Shown here: piece by piece, positions 40,401-48,874 of the stretch
Numbering within the stretch: position 1 is the first letter of the stretch
Layout of the letters: each line of letters begins with the position of its first letter
Source: a virus
Length of the DNA: 64,000 nucleotides
Reading direction: 5' to 3' (one strand)
Virus record (IMG/VR): IMGVR_UViG_3300008117_000029
Span: 62,001-126,000 of that record
The notes under the pieces: model-generated
What the model was told of the DNA's origin: nothing
The model's input: only the letters and a program-made list of their open reading frames with translations
Databases searched by the model: none
Position numbers and translations under genes: made by a program

Positions 40401-43186
40401 TGATTCTTCGACAGGAGCATTGACATTATATGTGTTGGAAATAAACGGAACAGGAACATTCAATAGTTGGACAACCAATTTGGATGGTGCAACAGGTGGA
40501 AACGGTTCATCTGGAACTTCAGGTTCATCTGGAACTTCAGGTTCTTCTGGAACATCAGGTTCTTCCGGAACTTCAGGCTCGAGTGGTTCTTCAGGTTCTT
40601 CCGGAACAAGTGGAACATCTGGCTCTTCAGGGACATCAGGTTCAAGCGGTTCTTCAGGTTCTTCTGGAACAAGTGGAACATCAGGTTCTTCTGGAACAAG
40701 TGGAACATCAGGCTCATCTGGTTCAAGCGGTTCATCAGGGACCTCAGGAACAAACGGAACATCGGGAACAAGTGGAACATCAGGTTCGTCAGGTTCAAGT
40801 GGTTCATCAGGAACAAGCGGAACATCTGGCTCTTCAGGGACATCAGGTTCAAGTGGTAGCTCAGGTTCATCAGGAACCTCTGGAACAAATGGAACTTCTG
40901 GGACATCAGGAACAAGTGGAACTTCAGGTTCTTCGGGTAGCTCAGGTTCATCAGGCACAAGTGGAACATCTGGTTCATCTGGAACATCAGGAACATCTGG
41001 TTCGAGTGGAAGTTCAGGTTCTTCAGGAACATCTGGAACAAATGGAACTTCTGGAACTAGCGGAACTTCAGGTTCTTCAGGTTCAAGTGGTTCATCTGGA
41101 ACTAGCGGAACATCAGGTTCTTCAGGTTCTTCGGGAACGAGCGGAACTTCAGGTTCTTCAGGTTCAAGTGGTTCATCTGGGACTTCTGGAACAAACGGAA
41201 CATCGGGAACAAGCGGAACATCTGGCTCTAGTGGCTCATCTGGTTCATCGGGAACAAGTGGAACTTCAGGTTCTTCAGGGACATCAGGTTCTTCGGGTAG
41301 CTCAGGTTCGAGCGGAACATCTGGCACAAATGGTACATCTGGAACTAGCGGAACATCAGGTTCTTCTGGTAGTTCAGGTTCATCGGGCACAAGTGGAACA
41401 TCAGGCTCCTCTGGTACTAGTGGAACATCTGGTTCAAGCGGTTCAAGTGGTTCATCAGGAACATCTGGAACGAACGGAACATCTGGAACAAGTGGAACAT
41501 CTGGTTCAAGTGGTTCATCTGGCTCTTCTGGAACAAGCGGAACATCAGGTTCATCTGGAACCTCAGGCTCAAGTGGTTCCTCAGGCTCTTCTGGAACAAG
41601 TGGAACAAACGGAACATCTGGAACTAGCGGAACTTCAGGTTCTTCAGGAAGCTCAGGTTCTTCTGGAACGTCTGGAACATCGGGTTCATCGGGAACAAGT
41701 GGAACATCTGGTTCAAGTGGAAGTTCAGGTTCAAGCGGAACATCTGGAACAAACGGAACATCTGGAACTAGCGGAACTTCAGGTTCTTCGGGAAGTTCAG
41801 GTTCGAGTGGAACTAGCGGAACTTCAGGTTCTTCAGGTAGTTCAGGGACAAGCGGAACTTCGGGTTCTTCAGGTAGTTCAGGTTCAAGTGGAACTGACGG
41901 AACATCAGGAACAAGCGGAACATCAGGTTCTTCAGGTTCGAGTGGTTCATCAGGAACAAGTGGAACATCGGGCTCTTCTGGAACAAGCGGAACATCAGGT
42001 TCTTCGGGAAGTTCAGGCTCAAGCGGAACATCTGGAACAAATGGAACATCTGGAACATCAGGTTCATCAGGTTCAAGTGGTTCATCAGGAACAAGTGGAA
42101 CATCAGGTTCATCAGGGACAAGTGGAACATCTGGCTCATCTGGTTCAAGTGGTTCGTCAGGAACTTCTGGAACTAATGGAACATCTGGAACAAGCGGAAC
42201 ATCAGGTTCATCTGGAAGTTCAGGTTCATCTTGGCTCATCTGGAACAAGTGGAACATCTGGCTCATCTGGTTCAAGTGGTTCGTCAGGAACTTCTGGAAC
42301 AAATGGAACATCTGGAACATCAGGTTCATCTGGAAGTTCAGGTTCATCTGGAACTAGCGGAACATCAGGTTCTTCTGGAACAAGTGGAACGTCAGGTTCG
42401 AGCGGAACATCAGGTTCATCTGGAACAAGTGGAACATCAGGCTCATCAGGTTCTTCGGGAACTAGTGGAACATCAGGTTCTTCGGGAACTAGCGGAACAT
42501 CAGGTTCTTCGGGAACTAGTGGAACATCAGGTTCTTCGGGAACTAGCGGAACATCAGGTTCTTCGGGAACTAGTGGAACATCAGGTTCCTCGGGAACTAG
42601 TGGAACATCAGGTTCTTCGGGAACTAGCGGAACATCAGGTTCTTCGGGAACTAGTGGAACATCAGGTTCCTCTGGCACAAGTGGAACATCAGGTTCTTCT
42701 GGACTCGGGACAATCAACAACAACGTTAATGACTATGTCCTTACTGCGACAGGAACCGCAGGAACAATCAATGGTGAACAAAACCTTCAGTTTGATGGTT
42801 CAACACTCAAAGTGACTGGTGACACTAATATAACAGGAGCATTAACAGCGGCTTCTAAATCATTCGATATTCCTCACCCTACAAAAGAAGGTTGGAGATT
42901 AAGATATGGTGTGTTGGAGGGTCCTGAACATGGTGTTTATTTCAGAGGTAGAGTTCAAGGAAACGTAATAGAATTACCTCATTATTGGATAGGATTAGTA
43001 AAAGAGGAATCGATTTCGGTATCATTAACACCAATTGGTGTTTCTAATACACACTTTGTTGTCAAAATTGAAGATAATAAAGTCTTCATAGACTCTCAAA
43101 GTTCTCATATCGACGCGTTCTTTATGATAAATGCTGAGAGAAAAGACGTAGAAAAAGTATTACTCGAGTATCGTCCAATAGTATAA
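37486..43186 (+). CDS. collagen-like Gly-X-Y tail fibre, frameshifted near the 3' end
   Basis: If one extra T near 42231 is discounted, this is a 1899-residue fibre. Residues 1-45 are an attachment head (RITDLPIVLSAAPDDRLYIV). Three long Gly-X-Y tracts follow (about 46-652, 700-912, 1005-1740) using almost only GTS, GSS, GID, GLD, GTD and GTN triplets, with no proline. Two globular modules interrupt them: a CBM5/12-like domain (YVSGTTYMDGDMVIDGLFSY, about 652-700) and a beta domain ending FNSWTTNLDG (about 913-1005). The C-terminal tip (FDIPHPTKEGWRLRY, LEGPEHGVYFRGR) is a domain conserved in marine phage fibres. As written, translation leaves frame at 42231 and stops at 42357, losing the tip; the in-frame tip continues to 43186. 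It is probably the receptor-binding fibre. Long open frames on the opposite strand are by-products of the repeat. Confidence 0.8.
37630..39440 (+). repeat. first collagen-like coding repeat tract
   Basis: A 9-base periodic tract codes Gly-Thr-Ser and Gly-Ser-Ser triplets with regular Gly-(Ile/Leu/Val/Thr)-Asp insertions. Many units are identical at DNA level (GGAACTAGTGGA, GGTTCTTCAGGA types), so recombination and length change are likely. This tract is richer in GID/GLD triplets than the later two. Confidence 0.9.
39590..40225 (+). repeat. second collagen-like coding repeat tract
   Basis: The same Gly-X-Y coding repeat continues after the CBM-like module, now mainly GTS and GSS with single GTD or GTN triplets about every 16 triplets. 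Confidence 0.9.
40500..42705 (+). repeat. third collagen-like coding repeat tract
   Basis: This is the longest late tract, with a higher-order period built from GTS/GSS blocks closed by GTNGTSGTS. Its last 300 bases are an almost perfect repeat of GGAACTAG(T/C)GGAACATCAGG-type units. It contains the one-base frameshift near 42231. Confidence 0.9.
42229..42234 (+). other. single-base frameshift in the collagen-like fibre gene
   Basis: The expected TCATCTGGC pattern reads TCATCTTGGC, one extra T. Upstream the Gly-X-Y frame is that of the ATG at 37486; downstream it continues in the +1 frame to the conserved tip and stop at 43186. No classic slippery heptamer is present. Confidence 0.85.
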
Positions 43187-43204
43187 GGAATAAAAAAATA
43201 CAAA

Positions 43205-43236
43205 AACGCACTCAATAAAATGGGTGCGTTTTTTTT
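43205..43236. terminator. bidirectional rho-independent terminator between convergent genes
   Basis: A stem AACGCACTC/GGGTGCGTT (one G-T pair) has an A run on its left and a T run on its right, so it can end both the fibre message (+) and the glycosylation operon (-). The stop codon of the minus-strand gene lies within the T run. Confidence 0.88.
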
Positions 43237-43909
43237 ATTTACTATTGTCAATATAAATCATTACTTCGTTATAATAAGGGATAAAATTATCATTCCATAT
43301 TTGCCAAGTTATATCAATTCCATCAAAAGAAATTACTTTAAAGTTAGGAAAAACCCTCAAATACACATCTCTAAAAATTCTGAATTTTTCTTTCATCCAA
43401 GGCTGGCCAAGGTGCCACTCACCAACAATTTTTCTGACATTATTTTTTATCCAAAACAAATTTTCAATTGTGAATATATCATATTCGCCTGATTCACAAT
43501 CAGTTTTAAGAAAGTCAATTTTTTTAATATTATAATCCTCAATTACCTTTGAGAATGTTGTTGAATATAGTTTATAACCACCAGTCAAATCAAAAACATC
43601 AGTGAAATTAAATTCACCTATTGAACTCGAAATACCTTTATTTATTGCGGTTACATTTCCGTGTCTTGTATTTAATAACAAAGTTTTGAATTCTTCAAAA
43701 CTAGGCTCAAAAGCAAATACGTGAGAAGGATTCTTTGATAATATTGAATATGTGAAAGGACCTAAACTAGCCCCAATATCGAAAACAATATCGCCCTCTT
43801 CAACCTCAAAAAATCTTTCGTAAATCCTGTCAACAAATATTTCTTGTTCCACAGTTTCTCTAAAACCATCGTAACATTTAGGTTCCCATATAAAATTTTC
43901 TATACTCAT
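43235..43909 (-). CDS. FkbM-family methyltransferase
   Basis: The protein has 224 residues from the ATG at 43909, chosen because it overlaps the stop of the upstream gene as ATGA, like the other junction in this operon; an in-frame ATG at 43966 would add 19 residues. The SAM-binding motif I is VFDIGASLGPFTYS (about 42-54), followed by VFAFEPS (64-70) as motif II and later IDFLKTDCESGEYDIF, the FkbM-type catalytic-side segment. FkbM enzymes O-methylate sugars or polyketides. It is the last gene of the minus-strand glycosylation operon, so the likely substrate is a sugar hydroxyl on a glycan or a nucleotide sugar. A second FkbM-type domain sits at the start of the adjacent long protein. Confidence 0.85.
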   Translation of the reverse strand: MSIENFIWEPKCYDGFRETVEQEIFVDRIYERFFEVEEGDIVFDIGASLGPFTYSILSKNPSHVFAFEPSFEEFKTLLLNTRHGNVTAINKGISSSIGEFNFTDVFDLTGGYKLYSTTFSKVIEDYNIKKIDFLKTDCESGEYDIFTIENLFWIKNNVRKIVGEWHLGQPWMKEKFRIFRDVYLRVFPNFKVISFDGIDITWQIWNDNFIPYYNEVMIYIDNSK

Positions 43910-46900
43910 TTCAATAAATTTTGAATTTGATTTATTACCATACTTGGTGTTATTGAAGTGTGACACTCAAATTGTCTTGGTGTTCCTTTGTGAATTGGAC
44001 ACCAATCCCAATCACCTTTATCGAACTTGAAGTTGGGGTTATTCCAACATCCATTACAGACTGATTTGTTTATAATTCGGGTGCAGTTTGTGGTAAATTC
44101 GTGGTCGGGTTCAGTAAAATTACTAATCATCACAACGTGTTTACCCATTGCCCAAGACAACCAAGAAAGTCCACTTGATAAACCTATGAAAAATTCACTA
44201 TGATGTATTACATTCATGGTATTACCAATTGAACTATCTGAAATTTGTGTAACATTTCTGAACTCATTTTTTTCTTTTGATACGTTTATTACTTTGAAAC
44301 CTAAATCTACTAAGTAATCAATTAGTTCTTGCCAATATTCTTTTTTCCAAAATTTTAAACCTGAGGTGGAATTGGTTGCGATACTTATATATTTTTCATC
44401 AAAAGGTCTTCGATAAACGTTAAAATTAATTCGTGGTTTTATTTCTTCAAATTCCAAACCTAAGATGTTTGTTGCTGCTTTTTGGAGAGGAATTGTATTC
44501 GGGATTACTGGTTCCATATTTTCATTATAAAACCAACCAATGGAGTATTGTGCATGAATGTCTTTTACAACATTCCCTGGTTCTATGAATTCTATCTCAG
44601 GGTAAACTTCTTTGAATAACTTATTCCAAAATGTGGAAAGAATAATTTTACAATTATGTTTCTTTTGAAACTCCAAAACATAAGGCACCCAAGCAATGTT
44701 GTCACCTAAAGATTTACTATCAAAATTTATAAACACTCTTTTGTCTTTCAAATCTAATTTCGAGTCATATATTAGTGTTTCTTCTTCGTAAACCTTAGTT
44801 CTCCAATTTGTAAAATATTGTCTGTTAAGTTTTACCCAACAGTTGGAATCTATTTTATTTTCATAATGAATTACCCCTTTATCATCAATGAATTGAACCA
44901 AAAACTTAGAACTTGAATCCCCTTTAATTTCTAAAAAAGGTTGTCTTATAAAATATTGAGTAATTTGTATATTATTCTTTGATGATTTTTGAATCTTTAT
45001 ATCCATAGTTTTTAACTTCTCATAAAACTTTTTATGAGATAAAGCAAAGTTCTGAGATTGGTCATGACTAACTTCATAGTCTCTTGAGATTCCATTGTAT
45101 TTTAACTCACGAATTATGTTTGACGTTTTCTCACAATCATCATCAATTGGTGTGATGTATGGTGTAAACATATCATAATATTGTGTAAGATTTCTAGAAA
45201 GAATTTTTAAACCATAAGAAGCGGCTTCCCTAAGAACAAGGGGATTACATTCAATTGTGGAGTTAAATAAAAATATGTCTGATGCTTTCATAAACAAATC
45301 CACATCACTCCTTTCACCCCAAATTTTTACATTTGATGGTAAATTCATCATCAGAGGTTTCCAATAACTTTCGAAATTTGATGCTTGATTTCCTATGAAA
45401 TGAAACTCTATATCTTCACCTTGTAGATATCTTGCGATTTCGATGCCCTCTCCTTGATTTTTTCCTTGAGTCCAAAGTCCAACGTTTATCACATGGGTTT
45501 TATTAAGGTCTAAACCAAGTTTTAACCTTGCGTGTTCTTTTTGTTCTTCGGTAACAAATTTTCGGTCAATAGGGTATTCAAAAAATTCATAATAAGAATT
45601 TTCATTTTTGAATTGAACCTTCGGATGATGGGGAGAACAGAAGGCGTAAGCGTCGGGATGAAAATGTCTATTCTCAGGATTAAAATGAATATTATGACAG
45701 GTCTCGACAATTTTCCAAGTTCTGTTGTTATCAAAAAGTGCATTTAAGACATTTATTGATACTCGATTGAAACTATCAAACCCCTCAAGTATTTCGTCAA
45801 CATGAACAATATCAATTGAATTATCTTTTATAATTTGAATTAACTTCAGAGAATTTTCATCATTATGATTTCCCAAAGTGTTTAATGTCCAATATCTGTT
45901 ATCGGGTATAATTTGTTTTATTTTTTCTTTTTGAACCACATACCAAGTTGAGTAAAGACAATACTCAACAACATATAATTCTACCTCAGGGTAATATTCT
46001 TGTAGGGTTTCGATTCTTTTCAATAAGTAAGCTGGCATACCACCAGTTGAAAGGTGAGGTGCTAAGTATAAAATTCTAAGTTTTTCCTTGTTATATTTTT
46101 TGATTTCATCTACCATCTCTCTCATCATGTTTGGATTTTTTTCACCATGAAAAAACAGGAGATGATTTTTTTCTTCAGGAACTCTTAACCATTCACCGAT
46201 GTGGTTTCTGATACCCTTTCCTTTATATTCTACTTGGGTATACATTTTCTCAACCGTTTCTAATCTCCCATTGACATAGACATAGGGAAGACCCTTATCT
46301 ATATTGTATTTCCATAATAGAACGTTACAAATAGTCTCCTCATTATACGGAGCATAATGACTAACATTTTTCAGGACTTTTGGGTGTGAGCACATCCAAT
46401 ACCATTCCTCCAAAAACTCGATGGTATTTTGACCTGAAACGAAATATCCTGTTTGTCTATAGTTTTTTCTGACCGATTGGTCAACACCAAACAAGACACA
46501 GGTATCGTGTTCCAAAGTTGTTTCCATTCCACCTCCGAATCCTCCTCCTCCACCTCTACCATCGTATTTCAAAAAATCGTATATCCCTTCAACAAAATAT
46601 GGGTGAGATGAATTTTCATCATAATATGAAAATATAGTATCAACGTTAGGGGTTGCGATTGAATCGCTGTCAACATAACAAACAATATTTGAATATTTTT
46701 CTAAAGCATCTTTGATAATCAGAGGTCTTTGAGATAAAATTTTATAAATTATTGGATTTTTTCTATCTATGTAAAAGTTGTCCCTTTCCTTAATATACAT
46801 GTTATTTGAAGTAGGTTCGATATCTATAGACCAATTTAAAGTCTTGGTATTTTCTACTTCAACAGTTCTGTTTGAATTTATTAAATAAACCAATATTGGT

Positions 46901-47595
46901 AGTTTACTAAATTGTCTTATTGATTTTGCACATTCAGTTACAATATCAAAGTAATTTTCGGTTGAATATAAGACATAAGATTTGTCAAATTCAGACTCTG
47001 TTTTGATGTTCAATATAACGTCTTCCTCCAAATAAGTTACATTATAATTTGATAATTGATTTATAATTTTATCTAATTCAATTTTATTTGATGTTTCATT
47101 GTATTCGAATTCAATTTTAGATGCGAAAAGATTATGATTCAGTCTACATTGTTCGAGATACCCTTTTAAAATTATATGTTCATGACCTTCAGTGTCAATT
47201 TTTAAATAATCAATTGAACCTATATTGTATTTTTCTATTAAAGTTTTCCAAGATATAGTTGGGACTTTATCAATTTTTACCAACTTGTTATATGTTTCAT
47301 CACCAATTTTTTTCTTTGTAAATTCATGAGGACCATTAACAGAGTTACATCCTCTAATCCAATAGGGAAGATTGTATTTTTCTAAATCTTTAGATTCTAT
47401 ATGATATATTTCAATAGTATCGTCTGTATCAGAAAGAGCCGCATTGACTTTTTGAACTTTGGGTTTATTAGGTAATCTATCGAGATATTCTGAAATGGGT
47501 TCGATACTGAGTCCGACAGTTTGGTCATCAGCAGATTGAATTAGAGTCATGAAGTCTGATGTTCCGACCTCTATAAAGTTGTATCTTATACTCAT
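43906..47595 (-). CDS. four-domain glycosylation enzyme: FkbM methyltransferase, GT-A, GT-B and autotransporter-type O-heptosyltransferase
   Basis: This is a 1229-residue protein. Domain 1 (1-200) is FkbM-like: IDYLKIDTEGHEHIIL at 128-143 and FIEVGTSDF at the N-terminus. Domain 2 (about 205-500) looks GT-A-like, with the DxD motif Asp309-Ser-Asp311 in VCYVDSDS and a Gly-rich loop at 346-356. Domain 3 (about 505-865) is GT-B/GT4-like: LAPHLSTGGMPAYLLKR, VGLWTQGKNQG and the nucleotide-sugar segment STIECNPLVLREAASYG. Domain 4 (about 870-1229) matches bacterial autotransporter heptosyltransferases (Aah/TibC): SLGDNIAWVPYVLEFQKKH, TNSTSGLKFWKKEYW, IGLSSGLSWLSWAMGKHVV, and four cysteines (1180, 1183, 1199, 1211) where TibC binds iron. 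Aah/TibC attach heptose to Ser of autotransporter adhesins. It overlaps both neighbours by ATGA. Self-glycosylation of virion fibres is inferred. Confidence 0.85.
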   Translation of the reverse strand: MSIRYNFIEVGTSDFMTLIQSADDQTVGLSIEPISEYLDRLPNKPKVQKVNAALSDTDDTIEIYHIESKDLEKYNLPYWIRGCNSVNGPHEFTKKKIGDETYNKLVKIDKVPTISWKTLIEKYNIGSIDYLKIDTEGHEHIILKGYLEQCRLNHNLFASKIEFEYNETSNKIELDKIINQLSNYNVTYLEEDVILNIKTESEFDKSYVLYSTENYFDIVTECAKSIRQFSKLPILVYLINSNRTVEVENTKTLNWSIDIEPTSNNMYIKERDNFYIDRKNPIIYKILSQRPLIIKDALEKYSNIVCYVDSDSIATPNVDTIFSYYDENSSHPYFVEGIYDFLKYDGRGGGGGFGGGMETTLEHDTCVLFGVDQSVRKNYRQTGYFVSGQNTIEFLEEWYWMCSHPKVLKNVSHYAPYNEETICNVLLWKYNIDKGLPYVYVNGRLETVEKMYTQVEYKGKGIRNHIGEWLRVPEEKNHLLFFHGEKNPNMMREMVDEIKKYNKEKLRILYLAPHLSTGGMPAYLLKRIETLQEYYPEVELYVVEYCLYSTWYVVQKEKIKQIIPDNRYWTLNTLGNHNDENSLKLIQIIKDNSIDIVHVDEILEGFDSFNRVSINVLNALFDNNRTWKIVETCHNIHFNPENRHFHPDAYAFCSPHHPKVQFKNENSYYEFFEYPIDRKFVTEEQKEHARLKLGLDLNKTHVINVGLWTQGKNQGEGIEIARYLQGEDIEFHFIGNQASNFESYWKPLMMNLPSNVKIWGERSDVDLFMKASDIFLFNSTIECNPLVLREAASYGLKILSRNLTQYYDMFTPYITPIDDDCEKTSNIIRELKYNGISRDYEVSHDQSQNFALSHKKFYEKLKTMDIKIQKSSKNNIQITQYFIRQPFLEIKGDSSSKFLVQFIDDKGVIHYENKIDSNCWVKLNRQYFTNWRTKVYEEETLIYDSKLDLKDKRVFINFDSKSLGDNIAWVPYVLEFQKKHNCKIILSTFWNKLFKEVYPEIEFIEPGNVVKDIHAQYSIGWFYNENMEPVIPNTIPLQKAATNILGLEFEEIKPRINFNVYRRPFDEKYISIATNSTSGLKFWKKEYWQELIDYLVDLGFKVINVSKEKNEFRNVTQISDSSIGNTMNVIHHSEFFIGLSSGLSWLSWAMGKHVVMISNFTEPDHEFTTNCTRIINKSVCNGCWNNPNFKFDKGDWDWCPIHKGTPRQFECHTSITPSMVINQIQNLLK

Positions 47596-48530
47596 AATAG
47601 GGTTAATATTTTATTGAAAATTTGTAGAACGCTAGGATGACAAACAAATTCGGATTTTCCTTCTAAACATCCAACTAAAGGTGGGATTCCTCTTATTGAA
47701 CCCCATTCTTTGACACCATATCTCATGTCAGATGCACATGCTATCTTACAATCCCCATCAATATAATGAAATTTATATTCTTGAGAACCGTTTCGAAAAG
47801 GGGCTCTTAACTTCCAATGAACAGAACTACCTAATTGAATGATGTTTGCATCTGTGGTTCCTGCTAAGTGTAACATACCTGAGTCCATGGTGACCGTGCA
47901 AATACTTTTTTGCATTAACCACCAAGTTTGGGGGACATTTGCTTTATTCATTAAATTCAAACCAAGTTTGATAGGGAAATCGAAAACAGGTTTGTCTACC
48001 ATGTGAAAACCTACCTCACTCGATGCCTTCCCCATCGAAACAACAGGAATACCGTAATCGTTTAACATTCGTGTTAATAACTGCCATTTCTCTGCGGGCC
48101 AAGTTCTCGAAGCCCAAGAGGTTACGGGATGTATCAAAACAAACTTTTCAGGTAAACCATCAATTGGCTCCCACTCATCAGGAACGTAATCCATATCACA
48201 TTCCTCGGGTAATAATTGGAAACCCAACCCCGCCGCATGGAATTGTCTTATGTCCATAACATTATGACGTAATCCTAAACCGTATCGGTTTTCTAAATTT
48301 GGTGCAAAACTTACGAGTAATTCGTATTGAGATTCTAAATCATCTCTATTTGTGTTCTTGGTATCAAAGATTTTATCAACATATTTGTTATGTTTGAATA
48401 TTAGTGGATGGTCAGTTAATACTGATATTTTTTTTCCATAAGCAAAATATAGTTTCCTTAAAGAAGGTGTTGCACAAATAGTGTCACCTAATCCATGACT
48501 CAGATGTAAGTCTAATAGAGGTTCTTTCAT
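47592..48530 (-). CDS. GT9-family heptosyltransferase-like glycosyltransferase
   Basis: This is a 312-residue GT-B enzyme. The N-terminal SHGLGDTICATPSLRKLY (11-28) is the GT9 opening also seen in LPS heptosyltransferases; IHPVTSWASRTWPAEKWQLL (133-152) is the donor-domain start, and TMDSGMLHLAGTTDANIIQL (214-233) the donor-binding loop. A C-terminal set of four cysteines (261, 265, 288, 297) recalls the iron-binding cysteines of autotransporter heptosyltransferases, so it may be a degenerate or minimal relative. The start codon is followed downstream by an ATGA overlap with the four-domain gene, so the two are translationally coupled. A heptose or related ADP-sugar donor is inferred from family. 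Confidence 0.82.
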   Translation of the reverse strand: MKEPLLDLHLSHGLGDTICATPSLRKLYFAYGKKISVLTDHPLIFKHNKYVDKIFDTKNTNRDDLESQYELLVSFAPNLENRYGLGLRHNVMDIRQFHAAGLGFQLLPEECDMDYVPDEWEPIDGLPEKFVLIHPVTSWASRTWPAEKWQLLTRMLNDYGIPVVSMGKASSEVGFHMVDKPVFDFPIKLGLNLMNKANVPQTWWLMQKSICTVTMDSGMLHLAGTTDANIIQLGSSVHWKLRAPFRNGSQEYKFHYIDGDCKIACASDMRYGVKEWGSIRGIPPLVGCLEGKSEFVCHPSVLQIFNKILTLL

Positions 48531-48582
48531 GTGATGAAATATAAGAAAGAACTTTAAGAAAATCTATTGACTTAAGATGTAA

Positions 48583-48765
48583 TTATTTTTTCTTGGATTT
48601 TAGTTTTTCCTGTTTGGAATTGTATAAGCGTAACAATTTCAGAGAGTCTTGATAGTGTTTTTCGAGTCTATCTAATTCTTCAAGTGGTGTGTTAGTCTCA
48701 CTTGCAGTATTATACTGTTCTTCAGCCTCTTGAATAATCTTCTTTATCGTTTTAAGAAGTTTCAT
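48583..48765 (-). CDS. small coiled-coil hypothetical protein
   Basis: The protein has 60 residues from the ATG at 48765; extension to a TTG at 48813 is possible but unlikely because the promoter-like motif would then lie inside the gene. It is wholly helical and highly charged (KTIKKIIQEAEEQYNTASET, then LDRLEKHYQDSLKLL), ending in a Lys-rich tail. It is the first gene of the minus-strand unit, 52 bases upstream of the GT9-like gene. A small coiled-coil helper for the glycosylation enzymes is conceivable; the sequence does not show it. Confidence 0.55.
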   Translation of the reverse strand: MKLLKTIKKIIQEAEEQYNTASETNTPLEELDRLEKHYQDSLKLLRLYNSKQEKLKSKKK

Positions 48766-48770
48766 ATAAT

Positions 48771-48778
48771 CATAAATA
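48771..48778 (-). promoter_or_regulatory. TATTTATG motif, putative late promoter of the glycosylation unit
   Basis: On the minus strand TATTTATG lies five bases before the ATG of the coiled-coil gene, the same spacing as on the plus strand elsewhere. It differs from the common octamer only in the last base. Confidence 0.4.
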
Positions 48779-48849
48779 TAGGCTGAGCGTGCCTTTATAT
48801 TGTTTTTAGTCAAACTATATTTTGAATGTGAAAAAAATAAAGTTCAAGT

Positions 48850-48857
48850 TATTTATA
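48850..48857 (+). promoter_or_regulatory. TATTTATA motif before the 1433-residue gene
   Basis: A perfect TATTTATA lies 17 bases before the ATG at 48875 and about 70 bases from the minus-strand motif, making a divergent pair. Confidence 0.5.
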
Positions 48858-48874
48858 AGGTAAGTAAGTAATTC

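Noticed and set aside
40484-42230. Plus-strand frame reading Glu/Gln/Val/His/Leu-rich repeats
   Set aside because: It is the +1 shadow of the Gly-X-Y repeat. Only its part after about 42231 is real, as the continuation of the fibre after the frameshift.
42226-42240. Programmed ribosomal frameshift in the fibre gene
   Set aside because: There is no slippery heptamer, no stimulatory hairpin and the fusion would need +1 shifting at an ordinary Ser codon. An indel or assembly error fits better, especially beside a 127-bp duplication.
37563-42347. Very long minus-strand open frames rich in Pro, Val, Glu and Asp opposite the collagen-like gene
   Set aside because: They are the complement of the 9-base Gly-X-Y coding repeat, which excludes stops in that antisense frame. 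They have no start context, break where the repeat is interrupted, and the sense frame carries recognisable modules.
37630-42705. CRISPR-like regular repeats
   Set aside because: Repeats are contiguous 9-base coding units with no unique spacers and no cas genes nearby.
43910-43966. Longer start for the FkbM methyltransferase
   Set aside because: It would overlap the upstream gene by 61 bases, whereas the ATG at 43909 gives an ATGA junction like the other one in the operon.
45532-45747. Short frames opposite the glycosyltransferase genes and other opposite-strand frames of 60-120 residues
   Set aside because: They lie wholly inside well-supported genes, show no family features and have no start context.
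48766-48813. TTG-initiated extension of the small coiled-coil gene
   Set aside because: The extension would place the promoter-like TATTTATG inside the gene and starts with TTG; the ATG at 48765 has the usual spacing to the motif.
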